A DNA stretch of 15,228 nt from RGIG1934 sp964492545 (GCA_964492545.1 CAZBKO010000051.1:1-15228); one strand, 5' to 3'; positions 1 to 7,366 are shown, counted from the first letter of the stretch. Notes: a model not told the origin generated them from the sequence alone. Numbers and translations are program-made.

Positions 1-1095
1 GAAATCAATTGCAAATGGTATTGATATAATAAGAATATTTGACTGCTTCAATGACCTTGACAACCTAAAAACTGCAGTAAATGCAGCAAAGAAGGAAAAA
101 GGACATGCGCAGATTGCATTATCATATACATTAGGTGATGCTTACACATTAGATTACTGGAAAGAAACAGCCAAGAAGATAGAAGAAATGGGCGCTGACT
201 CATTATGTATCAAAGATATGGCAGGATTATTACTTCCATACAAGGCAACTGAACTTGTTCAGGCATTAAAGGAAGGAACATCTCTTCCAATTCAGCTTCA
301 TACACACTATACTTCAGGTGTTGCATCAATGACTTACATGAAGGCTGTAGAAGCTGGAGTTGACGTAATTGATACAGCAATGTCTCCATTCTCTATGGGA
401 ACAAGCCAGCCAGCAACAGAGGTTATGGTAGAGACATTCAAGGGAACACAGTATGACACAGGATTTGATCAGACACTTCTCGCTGAAATAGCAGATTACT
501 TTAGACCGATTCAGGAGGATGCTCTTAAGAGTGGACTTCTTAATCCTAAGGTTATGGGTGTTAATATTAAGACTTTATTATATCAGGTACCAGGAGGAAT
601 GCTTTCAAATCTTGTATCACAGCTTAAGGAAGCTAATGCAGAAGACAAATACTATGATGTATTAGAAGAAATTCCAAGAGTAAGAAAAGACTTTGGTGAG
701 CCACCTCTTGTAACACCATCATCACAGATCGTTGGAACACAGGCTGTTCTTAATGTTCTTCAGGGTGAGAGATATAAAATGGTTACTAAAGAATCTAAGA
801 AAATATTGAGCGGTGAATTTGGTAAAACAGTTAAGCCTTTCAATGCTGAAGTACAGAAAAAATGTATTGGAGATACAAAGCCAATTACATGTCGTCCTGC
901 TGATCTTATTAAGCCACAGCTTGAAGAGTTCAAGANNNNNNNNNNGCAGCACAGTACGTTGAACAGGATGAAGATGTATTATCCTATGCATTATTCCCAC
1001 AGGTAGCAACAGACTTCTTTAAATATCGTCAGGCACAGGAAACGAAAGTTGATCCTGCAGTGGCAGATACAAAAAGTGGTTCATACCCTGTATAG
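1..1095 (+). CDS. oadA: Oxaloacetate decarboxylase alpha / pyruvate carboxylase subunit B-type carboxyltransferase, 5' truncated, contains gap
   Basis: The gene enters the window already open, in the frame starting at base 2. This is the carboxyltransferase that moves CO2 between carboxybiotin and pyruvate/oxaloacetate. Visible marks are an FDCFND segment near the start, the active-site lysine in CIKDMAG (Lys codon 212-214), the metal-binding HTH of LHTHYTSG (His codons 299-301 and 305-307), and AMSPFSMGTSQPATE, all typical of the HMGL-like barrel and the following PYC/OADA domain. About the first 100 residues should lie upstream. At 936-945 ten Ns interrupt the gene. The reading frame before the gap does not continue after it, but a different frame resumes at 946 with family-typical sequence (EQDEDVLSYALFPQVATDFF) and stops at TAG 1093-1095. 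The protein ends in SGSYPV without the C-terminal biotinyl domain found in longer OadA proteins, so a separate biotin carrier is expected elsewhere. OadA and PycB cannot be told apart here. Confidence 0.9.
936..945. other. Assembly gap (10 Ns) inside oadA
   Basis: The run of ten Ns is in the raw sequence. The coding frames on its two sides differ, which fits a placeholder of fixed length and not a measured gap. For the frame to be kept, the true missing length must be 2 modulo 3 (for example 5, 8 or 11 bases). The apparent frameshift should therefore not be read as a pseudogene. Confidence 0.95.
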
Positions 1096-1104
1096 GAATA
1101 TCTG

Positions 1105-1130
1105 AAAAAAGCGGTTTTTACCGCTTTTTT
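1105..1130 (+). terminator. Intrinsic terminator after oadA
   Basis: An 11-bp perfect stem (1105-1115 with 1120-1130) closes a TTTT loop. The GC core is GCGG/CCGC and the 3' arm ends in six Ts. It begins 9 bases after the oadA stop and separates that gene from the RpiR regulator. The A-run on the 5' arm means it could also work on the other strand, but no gene converges here. Confidence 0.92.
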
Positions 1131-1163
1131 CATTAAATACACAGTTAGATGTGAGGTAAAATA

Positions 1164-2075
1164 ATGAGCGTAAACAGTGATCTTTTATCAAGAATGAATG
1201 ATAAATTAGAAAAGATGAGCAAGGGACAAAAAAAGCTTGCCAATTACATATCAATCAATTATGAAAAAGCAGTATTTATGACTGCCGCTAAAATTGGACA
1301 GGAAGTAGGAGTGAGTGAATCAACGGTAGTAAGATTTGCAATGCTTCTTGGATATGATGGGTTTCCAGGATTTTCTCATGCCCTTGAAGATATGGTAAAA
1401 GAAAAACTGCAAACTGTTGATAAGATAGAAATTGCATCTAACAATATGAATAAATCAGAAATATTAGAAACAGTTATTAATTCTGATATTAATAAGCTAA
1501 AGAATACACTTGATACTATAGACAGAGAAGCCTTTGAAGAAGCTGTAGACAGCATTATATCTGCAAATAGAATATTTATAGTAGGAATAAGAAGCTGTTC
1601 ACCTTTAGCTTCATTTTTGGCATTCAATTTAAACCTTATATTTGACAATGTAGTACTTGTAACAACAAACAGCGCAAGTGAAATGTTTGAACAAATGATA
1701 AGATTATCCAAAGAAGATACGGTAATTGGAATAAGCTTTCCAAGGTACTCAATGAGAACTTTAAAAGCAATGGAGTTTGCGAACAACAGAAGTGCTCATG
1801 TAATAACATTAACAGATAGTATAAATTCACCAATGAATTTATATTCATCATGTAATTTAATAGCAAAAAGTGAGATGTCATCGGTGGTAGATTCATTGAC
1901 TGCACCACTAAGTGTTATTAATGCACTTATAATATCAATATATCTTAAGAAACAGGATGAGGTAACAAAAACTCTTGAAGAGCTTGAAGATATTTGGGAT
2001 GATTATCAGGTGTATACAGGGGATGAAATTAATTATTTCAACGATACAGTAAGTGTAGACGGAGGAACAAAGTGA
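1164..2075 (+). CDS. MurR/RpiR-family transcriptional regulator
   Basis: A 303-residue regulator with the classic RpiR layout. An N-terminal helix-turn-helix region (about residues 1-77; recognition segment VGVSESTVVRFAMLLGYDGF near 48-67) is followed by a C-terminal SIS sugar-phosphate-binding domain (about 125-260), with GIRSCSPLA and SFPRYSMRTLKAMEFA as recognisable blocks. Family members sense phosphosugars and repress or activate carbohydrate genes. The length fits the family (about 280-300). The ATG at 1164 follows a GAGG ribosome site at 1153-1156 with good spacing. The stop overlaps the GTG start of the next gene (GTGA at 2072-2075), so the two are translationally coupled. No sugar enzyme or transporter lies beside it, so its effector and targets cannot be named from this window. 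The oadA gene just upstream is a possible but untested target. Confidence 0.93.
   Translation: MSVNSDLLSRMNDKLEKMSKGQKKLANYISINYEKAVFMTAAKIGQEVGVSESTVVRFAMLLGYDGFPGFSHALEDMVKEKLQTVDKIEIASNNMNKSEILETVINSDINKLKNTLDTIDREAFEEAVDSIISANRIFIVGIRSCSPLASFLAFNLNLIFDNVVLVTTNSASEMFEQMIRLSKEDTVIGISFPRYSMRTLKAMEFANNRSAHVITLTDSINSPMNLYSSCNLIAKSEMSSVVDSLTAPLSVINALIISIYLKKQDEVTKTLEELEDIWDDYQVYTGDEINYFNDTVSVDGGTK
2061..2065 (+). promoter_or_regulatory. Ribosome binding site fixing a GTG start
   Basis: GGAGG sits 6 bases before the GTG at 2072, inside the end of the upstream regulator gene. There is no ATG nearby in this frame, and the GTG start places the dinucleotide-binding motif at the usual distance from the N-terminus. 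Confidence 0.85.
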
Positions 2076-3298
2076 AAAATATTGCAATAATTGGTTGTGG
2101 TGCTGCAGGAATGATGGCAGCAATTGCAGCAGCTGATAACGGACATAATGTAACCATATATGAGAAGAATGAAAAGGCTGGAAAAAAGCTATTTATTACA
2201 GGAAAAGGAAGATGTAATATAACAAACGCTTCTGATATTGAAGTTATTTTAAATAATATAGTAACAAATAAGAAATTTATGTATAGCTCACTATATACCA
2301 TGGATAATCAAATGATAATAAAGATGTTTGAATCTTTCGATGTTCCCATAAAGGTCGAGAGGGGAAATAGAGTATTTCCGGTTTCAGACAAATCATCTGA
2401 TGTAATACGCGGTTTAACAGATGCTTTAAGAAAAAGAAATGTAAAAATAAAATACAATACTCCTGTTAAAAATATTCTTATAGAAAACGATGAAATAAAA
2501 GGAATACAAACACAGAATGAAAAGGAGTATTATGATGCGGTAATAGTTGCAACCGGAGGAGTATCATATAGCTCAACCGGTTCAACAGGTGATGGTCACA
2601 AGATGGCAAAGCAGTATGGTCACAAAATAACAGAATTAAGACCGGCACTTGTTCCTCTTACAGTGGATGAAAATTATGCTAAAGAGTTACAAGGATTGTC
2701 ACTTAAAAATGTTGAAGTAACCATTTACAACAACAATAGAAAAATATATAATGATTTTGGCGAAATGCTGTTTACTCATTTTGGAATCAGTGGGCCACTT
2801 ATATTAAGTGCTTCAAGTGTGATTGGAAAATATATTAAAGATAACAGACTCGTACTAACAATCGATTTGAAACCTGCAATGAGTGATAAACAACTGGACG
2901 AAAGAATATTACGAGATTTTGAAAAATCAATTAACAGGGATTTTAAGAATAGTCTTGATGAACTCTTGCCAAAGAAAATGATTCCGGTAATAATTGAATA
3001 TACTAAGATATCACCATTTAAGAAGGTAAACACTATAACTAAGGAAGAGAGAAATATACTTGTCAATGCATTAAAAAGATTTACACTTACTATTAATGGT
3101 ACAAGAGGATTTAATGAGGCAATAATCACTCAGGGTGGTGTCAGTATTAAAGATATTAATCCGGCAACTATGGAATCAAAGCTGGTTAAAAATCTATATT
3201 TTGCAGGAGAAGTCATAGATGTAGATGCACTAACAGGCGGATATAATTTACAGATAGCATGGTCAACAGGGTACCTTGCAGGAATTAGTATTGAATAA
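2072..3298 (+). CDS. HI0933/BaiN-like NAD(P)/FAD-dependent oxidoreductase
   Basis: A 408-residue flavoprotein of the HI0933 family (also called aminoacetone oxidase family; YhiN in E. coli, BaiN in bile-acid-converting clostridia). It starts directly with the Rossmann motif IIGCGAAG (GxGxxG at residues 8-13) and the FAD-ribose acidic residue in IYEKN (Glu31), followed by the family signature GKKLFITGKGRCNITNA (37-53). Near the C-terminus FAGEVIDVDALTGGYNLQ and the WSTGYLAG block complete the FAD site. Length is normal for the family. Biochemical roles in this family are poorly defined. The BaiN bile-acid role rests on work in one species and should not be assumed here, since no bai genes are nearby. 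Its position before cmk and ispH is a common clostridial arrangement. The start is GTG and overlaps the RpiR stop by four bases. Confidence 0.92.
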   Translation: MKNIAIIGCGAAGMMAAIAAADNGHNVTIYEKNEKAGKKLFITGKGRCNITNASDIEVILNNIVTNKKFMYSSLYTMDNQMIIKMFESFDVPIKVERGNRVFPVSDKSSDVIRGLTDALRKRNVKIKYNTPVKNILIENDEIKGIQTQNEKEYYDAVIVATGGVSYSSTGSTGDGHKMAKQYGHKITELRPALVPLTVDENYAKELQGLSLKNVEVTIYNNNRKIYNDFGEMLFTHFGISGPLILSASSVIGKYIKDNRLVLTIDLKPAMSDKQLDERILRDFEKSINRDFKNSLDELLPKKMIPVIIEYTKISPFKKVNTITKEERNILVNALKRFTLTINGTRGFNEAIITQGGVSIKDINPATMESKLVKNLYFAGEVIDVDALTGGYNLQIAWSTGYLAGISIE

Positions 3299-3309
3299 AG
3301 AATAATATA

Positions 3310-3401
3310 ACTATTTGTGCAGGAGCATCATAAATAGTGTTTTATAGCAGAAGTGAAATCGCCTGACTAAATTTCACTTTGTCCCATAGAGGGAATGCTC
3401 C
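3310..3401 (+). promoter_or_regulatory. Structured RNA element candidate in the spacer before cmk
   Basis: The 118-base spacer has several complementary arms. Bases 3322-3328 (GGAGCAT) pair perfectly with 3395-3401 (ATGCTCC), enclosing a 5-bp hairpin (3330-3334/3341-3345), a perfect 9-bp hairpin (3351-3359/3371-3379, 11-base loop) and a 4-bp hairpin (3382-3385/3391-3394) that abuts the closing stem. Together they make a four-way junction. An alternative 7-bp hairpin (3310-3316/3332-3338) puts GGAGCAT in its loop and would then form a pseudoknot with the downstream arm. The CTCC at 3398-3401 could otherwise pair with the cmk ribosome site GGAG (3407-3410). It has no T-tract, so it is not an intrinsic terminator. 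I do not recognise a known riboswitch. The pairings are seen; the regulatory role is inferred. Confidence 0.45.
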
Positions 3402-3406
3402 GGAAT

Positions 3407-3410
3407 GGAG
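3407..3410 (+). promoter_or_regulatory. Ribosome binding site deciding the cmk start
   Basis: GGAG lies 6 bases upstream of ATG 3417. An in-frame ATG at 3405 overlaps this site and has no comparable ribosome site of its own, so the downstream ATG is preferred. It also gives the standard CMP kinase N-terminus (MYNVAIDGPAG). Confidence 0.75.
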
Positions 3411-3416
3411 AAAATT

Positions 3417-4079
3417 ATGTATAACGTAGCAATAGATGGACCTGCTGGAGCAGGAAAAAGTACAATAGCAAAATTAGCAGCAAAGAAACTTGGATATATT
3501 TATGTTGATACAGGAGCAATGTATAGAGCAATGGCCCTTGCATGTATAAGAGCTAATGTATCTAAGGAAGATGAAACAAATGTAGTTAAGGTTTGTGCAG
3601 AATCACACATAACAATTAAGTATGAGAATAATGAGCAGATAGTTATGCTTAATAATGAAAATGTTAATGGTTTTATTAGAACAGAGGAAGTTGGAAACAT
3701 GACTTCCGCAATTTCTGTTTATAAAGAGGTAAGAGCTAAATTGCTTGAGCTTCAGAGAGAGCTTGCAGCAAATAACAATGTTATTATGGATGGAAGAGAT
3801 ATCGGAACCTTTGTACTTAAGGACGCATTTGTAAAAATATATCTGACTGCCTCATCTCATACAAGAGCAGTTAGAAGAAGCCTTGAATTAGAAGAAAGAG
3901 GAATAGAGGCTGAGGTTAATGAGGTTCAAAAGGATATTGAAGATAGGGACTATAGAGATATGCACAGAGAAATAGCACCATTATCTCAGGCGAAGGATGC
4001 AGTTCTTATAGATTCTTCAGAAATGTCAATTGATGAGGTAGTGACAAGAATTATTAGCATAGTAGAGGAAAGAAAATAA
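3417..4079 (+). CDS. cmk: Cytidylate kinase (CMP/dCMP kinase)
   Basis: A 220-residue cytosolic kinase that phosphorylates CMP and dCMP with ATP, feeding CTP and dCTP pools. The P-loop GPAGAGKST is at residues 8-16, followed by YVDTGAMYRA (29-38), the CMP-binding MDGRDIGT block (124-131) and the lid-like EDRDYRDMHRE segment (about 175-185), all diagnostic of the bacterial Cmk family. Length is typical. I chose ATG 3417 over the in-frame ATG 3405 because of the ribosome site at 3407-3410. It sits in the conserved flavoprotein-cmk-ispH-rpsA run, with only two bases between its stop and the ispH ATG. The structured spacer upstream may affect its translation. Confidence 0.95.
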   Translation: MYNVAIDGPAGAGKSTIAKLAAKKLGYIYVDTGAMYRAMALACIRANVSKEDETNVVKVCAESHITIKYENNEQIVMLNNENVNGFIRTEEVGNMTSAISVYKEVRAKLLELQRELAANNNVIMDGRDIGTFVLKDAFVKIYLTASSHTRAVRRSLELEERGIEAEVNEVQKDIEDRDYRDMHREIAPLSQAKDAVLIDSSEMSIDEVVTRIISIVEERK

Positions 4080-4081
4080 AT

Positions 4082-4939
4082 ATGGAAGTAATTGTAGCAA
4101 AGAGTGCTGGGTTTTGCTTTGGTGTGAAACGCGCTGTAGATACAGTATATGAAGAAATTAGAAATAATATTGACGGCAATGAAATATATACGTTTGGTCC
4201 GATTATCCATAATGAAGAGGTAGTAAATGACCTTAAGAGTAAAGGCGTTAATGTTATAGACAGTGCTGAACAGTTACAAGAGATAAATAGTGGAACGATT
4301 ATTATTCGTTCACATGGAGTGTCAAAGGATATATATGATATAATAGAGAAGAAAAATCTCAAACTTGTCGATGCTACGTGCCCATTTGTAAAAAAAATTC
4401 ACAAGATTGTTTTGAATGAAAAAAGTAAAGGCAGACATATTATTATTATTGGTAATGATAATCATCCTGAGGTAGAAGGAATTAAGGGATGGGCAAAGGA
4501 CAATTTTACTGTAATATGTGATGAAAATGAAGCAGAAAATATCGATATTCCAATTGATACAAAACTGTCAATTGTGTCTCAGACGACATTTAATTACAAT
4601 AAATTTAAATATTTGGTTGAAATTATTTCTAAAAAGGGTTATGATATAATTGTTTTGAATACTATATGTAACGCGACTAATGAAAGACAGACTGAGGCTA
4701 AGGATATATCAGCCAAGGTTGATGCAATGATTGTCATAGGTGGGAAGCATAGTTCTAATACGCAGAAACTCTATGATATCTGTAAACATGAATGTAATTT
4801 AACTTACTATATACAAACTATTGACGATTTGGATTTGTCTAAGCTACAATCCGTAAGTTGCGTAGGTATTACAGCTGGGGCTTCCACCCCAAATAATATT
4901 ATCGAGGAGGTTCATACTAATGTCAGAATTAAGTTTTGA
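4082..4939 (+). CDS. ispH: 4-hydroxy-3-methylbut-2-enyl diphosphate reductase
   Basis: A 285-residue iron-sulfur enzyme of the last step of the MEP (non-mevalonate) isoprenoid pathway, reducing HMBPP to IPP and DMAPP. The three cluster-binding cysteines are present: Cys12 in GFCFGVKRA, Cys100 in DATCPFV and Cys196 in NTICNATNERQ. Substrate-contact blocks are also visible: FGPIIHNEEVV (His43), IRSHGV (His78), GNDNHPEVEG (His128, Glu130), SQTT (166-169), GGKHSSNT (220-227) and GASTP (266-270). Length matches stand-alone IspH. In many clostridia this enzyme is fused to ribosomal protein S1. Here the two are separate, and the last 20 bases of ispH overlap the start of rpsA in another frame. The gene starts two bases after cmk ends; the purine-rich end of cmk (GAGGAAAG, about 4066-4073) serves as its ribosome site. 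Confidence 0.96.
   Translation: MEVIVAKSAGFCFGVKRAVDTVYEEIRNNIDGNEIYTFGPIIHNEEVVNDLKSKGVNVIDSAEQLQEINSGTIIIRSHGVSKDIYDIIEKKNLKLVDATCPFVKKIHKIVLNEKSKGRHIIIIGNDNHPEVEGIKGWAKDNFTVICDENEAENIDIPIDTKLSIVSQTTFNYNKFKYLVEIISKKGYDIIVLNTICNATNERQTEAKDISAKVDAMIVIGGKHSSNTQKLYDICKHECNLTYYIQTIDDLDLSKLQSVSCVGITAGASTPNNIIEEVHTNVRIKF
4905..4910 (+). promoter_or_regulatory. rpsA ribosome binding site inside ispH
   Basis: AGGAGG lies 9 bases before the rpsA ATG at 4920 and within the ispH coding end. It supports independent initiation of rpsA, and therefore two separate proteins despite the gene overlap. Confidence 0.85.
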
Positions 4940-5996
4940 ACAAATGTTGGAAGAATCATTAAAAACAATACGTACAGGAGAGGTTGTAGAAGGCACAGTT
5001 ATCAGTGTTAAAGAAGACGAAATCGTCTTAAATATAGGTTACAAATCAGATGGTATCATTACTCGTAATGAATATACTAACACACCAAATGTAGATCTTA
5101 CTACTGTAGTTGCTGTAGGTGACAAGATGGAGGCTAAGGTTCTCAAGGTTAATGATGGTGAAGGCCAGGTATTATTAACATATAAGAGATTAGCAGCCGA
5201 AAAGGGTAACAAGAAACTCGAAGAAGCATTCGAGAATAAGGAAGTGTTAACAGCTAAGGTTTCACAGGTAATGAACGGTGGACTTATTGTAGTTGTTGAT
5301 GAATCTAAGGTATTTATACCAGCAAGCCTTGTTTCAGATTCTTTTGAAAAGGATTTAACAAAGTATGCAGACCAGGAAATTGAATTCGTAGTAACAGAAT
5401 TCAACCCAAGAAAGAGAAGAATCATTGGTGATCGTAAGCAGTTATTGGTTGCTAAGAAGGAATCAATGCAGAAAGAACTTCTTGAGAAGATTGCAGTAGG
5501 ACAGGTTGTAACTGGTACAGTTAAGAATGTAACAGATTTTGGTGCATTTGTTGATATCGGTGGATTAGATGGACTTCTTCACATCTCAGAGATGTCTTGG
5601 GGACGTGTAGAACATCCTAAGAAGGTTTTCAAAGTTGGAGATGAACTTAAGGTTCTCATTAAAGATATTAACGGAACTAAGATTGCACTCAGTCTCAAAT
5701 TTGATGATACTAATCCTTGGATTAATGCAGCACAGAAATACGCTGTTGGAACTGTAGTTACAGGAAAAGTAGCAAGAATGACTGAATTTGGTGCATTTGT
5801 TGAGTTAGAAGCAGGAATAGATGCTCTTCTTCATGTTTCTCAGATTTCTAAAGCTCATGTTGAAAAACCAGCTGATGTTCTCAAAGTAGGACAGGAAATT
5901 GAAGCTAAGGTTGTAGACTTTAATGAAGAGAATAAGAAGATTAGCTTAAGTATCAAAGCTTTAGACGATACAGCAGAAGAGACAACTGAAGAATAA
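4920..5996 (+). CDS. rpsA: 30S ribosomal protein S1-like, four S1 domains
   Basis: A 358-residue RNA-binding protein with four S1/OB-fold domains, at about residues 20-90, 107-177, 194-262 and 277-347. Domains 3 and 4 carry the strong S1 signature (TDFGAFVDIGGLDGLLHISEMSWG; TEFGAFVELEAGIDALLHVS). An N-terminal SFEQMLEESLKTI segment and a Glu/Asp/Thr-rich tail are typical of clostridial S1. E. coli S1 has six domains; Firmicute homologues commonly have four, and their firm attachment to the ribosome is less certain, so this may be a general mRNA-binding or translation factor. The start overlaps ispH by 20 bases and has a strong AGGAGG site. Heavy use of AAG, GTT and GTA codons and a richer codon choice than its neighbours fit high expression. 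Confidence 0.93.
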   Translation: MSELSFEQMLEESLKTIRTGEVVEGTVISVKEDEIVLNIGYKSDGIITRNEYTNTPNVDLTTVVAVGDKMEAKVLKVNDGEGQVLLTYKRLAAEKGNKKLEEAFENKEVLTAKVSQVMNGGLIVVVDESKVFIPASLVSDSFEKDLTKYADQEIEFVVTEFNPRKRRIIGDRKQLLVAKKESMQKELLEKIAVGQVVTGTVKNVTDFGAFVDIGGLDGLLHISEMSWGRVEHPKKVFKVGDELKVLIKDINGTKIALSLKFDDTNPWINAAQKYAVGTVVTGKVARMTEFGAFVELEAGIDALLHVSQISKAHVEKPADVLKVGQEIEAKVVDFNEENKKISLSIKALDDTAEETTEE

Positions 5997-6006
5997 TAAA
6001 TTATAT

Positions 6007-6012
6007 GGGAGG
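6007..6012 (+). promoter_or_regulatory. Ribosome binding site fixing a TTG start for cheR
   Basis: GGGAGG is 8 bases before TTG 6021. The nearby ATG at 6014 is one base from this site and in a different frame that does not encode the protein, so TTG is the credible start. Confidence 0.8.
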
Positions 6013-6020
6013 TATGAGAA

Positions 6021-6794
6021 TTGGATTACGAACAATTCAAAGCTCAAATTTTTACCTTAACACATATTGATTTAAATGCATATAAAGAGCGTCAAATGAA
6101 ACGAAGAATTGACGCTCTTATTGCTAAAAATAAATATAGTGGTTATGTTGATTATGTTGATGCAATTAAGAAGGATAAAGCATTATTTGAAGAATTTGTT
6201 AATTATCTTACGATAAATGTATCAGAATTCTTTAGAAACCCAGAGCTATGGGGAAAGCTTGAAAAAGAGATTTTTCCTGATATGATTAAACGTGCAGGGA
6301 AGAATCTGCGCATATGGAGTGATGCATGTTCTACAGGAGACGAGCCATATTCTCTTGTTATGACTTTATCAAGACTTATTCCTCTTGAGAATATCAAAAT
6401 CATAGCAACGGATATAGATAAACAGGTCTTAGAAAAGGCTCAGGTTGGTCTATATAATGAAAAGAGCATTTCAGCTGTACCATCTGATTTGAAAGCAAAA
6501 TATTTTACGAAGGTTGGACAGAAGAATTACCAGATTAATGACTGCATCAAGAAATGTGTAGAATTTAAACAGCACAATCTTTTAAAAGATACATACCCTG
6601 GTAATCTGGACATGATAGTATGTCGAAATGTAGTAATATATTTTACTGATGAAGCCAAACATGACATATATGAAAAGTTTAATAAGTCCCTTAATAAAGA
6701 CGGCATTTTATTTGTTGGAAGTACAGAACAGATTATCAATGCCAAGGAACTTAATTATGAATCTATGCGTTCTTTCTTCTACAGAAAGATGTAA
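6021..6794 (+). CDS. cheR: CheR-type chemoreceptor glutamate methyltransferase
   Basis: A 257-residue SAM-dependent methyltransferase that methylates glutamates on chemoreceptors for adaptation. The N-terminal helical CheR_N domain (about 1-65) ends in NVSEFFRNPELW. The SAM-binding domain has WSDACSTGDEPYS (the usual motif is ACSTGxEPYS), IIATDID, a lysine/aspartate-rich beta-subdomain region, MIVCRNVVIYF and ILFVGSTEQI. Length is normal (about 250-290) and there is no extra receptor-binding or TPR domain. The start is TTG. No other chemotaxis gene is visible: cheR lies 24 bases after rpsA and 14 bases before rsmD in what looks like a translation and core-metabolism operon. The organism may have its chemotaxis cluster elsewhere, or this enzyme may serve another partner; that cannot be decided here. 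Confidence 0.92.
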   Translation: MDYEQFKAQIFTLTHIDLNAYKERQMKRRIDALIAKNKYSGYVDYVDAIKKDKALFEEFVNYLTINVSEFFRNPELWGKLEKEIFPDMIKRAGKNLRIWSDACSTGDEPYSLVMTLSRLIPLENIKIIATDIDKQVLEKAQVGLYNEKSISAVPSDLKAKYFTKVGQKNYQINDCIKKCVEFKQHNLLKDTYPGNLDMIVCRNVVIYFTDEAKHDIYEKFNKSLNKDGILFVGSTEQIINAKELNYESMRSFFYRKM

Positions 6795-6808
6795 TATGAG
6801 AGGTTAAT

Positions 6809-7366
6809 ATGAGAGTTATCGCAGGAAAAGCTAGAAGCCTTAAGTTAAAAACTATTGAAGGTGACTCAACAAGACCTACAACTGATAGAATAAAGGAAAC
6901 ACTATTTAATATGATCCATAATGATTTATATGATAGTGTTTTTCTTGATTTATTCAGTGGAAGCGGTGGAATTGGCATTGAGGCACTTAGCAGAGGTGCA
7001 TCTAAATGTGTATTTGTTGAGAATAATAAGCTGGCACTTGAGTGTATAAAAAGTAATTTACAATTTACAAGATTAAGTGACAATGCAGAAGTTTTAGGTA
7101 TGGATGTACTGACTGCAATTAATAAGCTGGACAATAATAATATACATTTTGATTTTATTTTTATGGATCCACCATATAATAATAATTTTGAAAAAAGTGT
7201 TCTTGAAAAGCTTAGCACTTCGTGTTTATTAAATGAAGATACAGTAGTTATAGTTGAAGCTTCATTGGAAACAGATTTTAGCTATGTGTCTGATTTGAAC
7301 TTTGATATAATAAAAGAAAAGAAATATAAGACTAATAAACATGTTTTTCTTGTTGCCGGGGAATGA
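6809..7366 (+). CDS. rsmD: 16S rRNA (guanine(966)-N2)-methyltransferase
   Basis: A 185-residue SAM-dependent methyltransferase of the RsmD family, modifying G966 (E. coli numbering) of 16S rRNA during 30S assembly. It begins with the family N-terminus MRVIAGKARSLKL, then TRPTTDRIKETLFN (21-34), the SAM motif FLDLFSGSGGIGIEALSRGA (45-64), VFVENN (68-73) and the catalytic DPPY (120-123). Length is typical. The ribosome site GAGAGG (6798-6803) is 5 bases before the ATG. It precedes coaD, the same order as ylbH-ylbI in Bacillus subtilis. Seventy-four bases separate it from coaD. Confidence 0.95.
   Translation: MRVIAGKARSLKLKTIEGDSTRPTTDRIKETLFNMIHNDLYDSVFLDLFSGSGGIGIEALSRGASKCVFVENNKLALECIKSNLQFTRLSDNAEVLGMDVLTAINKLDNNNIHFDFIFMDPPYNNNFEKSVLEKLSTSCLLNEDTVVIVEASLETDFSYVSDLNFDIIKEKKYKTNKHVFLVAGE

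Noticed and set aside
722..1009. Minus-strand frame across the N gap, and the plus-strand tail after the gap in the pre-gap frame
   Set aside because: Both depend on the artificial gap length; the correct post-gap frame (from 946) encodes the expected carboxyltransferase C-terminus.
3276..3311. Possible internal promoter at the end of the flavoprotein gene (TATAAC at 3306-3311)
   Set aside because: The candidate -35 boxes are at poor spacings (TTGCAG 24 bases, TTAGTA 15 bases, TTGAAT 9 bases), so it is not convincing.
3322..3404. Cloverleaf-like fold before cmk suggested a tRNA or tRNA-like gene
   Set aside because: The 7-bp closing stem with an abutting 3' hairpin resembles a tRNA outline, but there is no GGTTCRA T-loop, no D-loop GG, the 3' hairpin has a 4-bp stem and 5-base loop, and no CCA follows.
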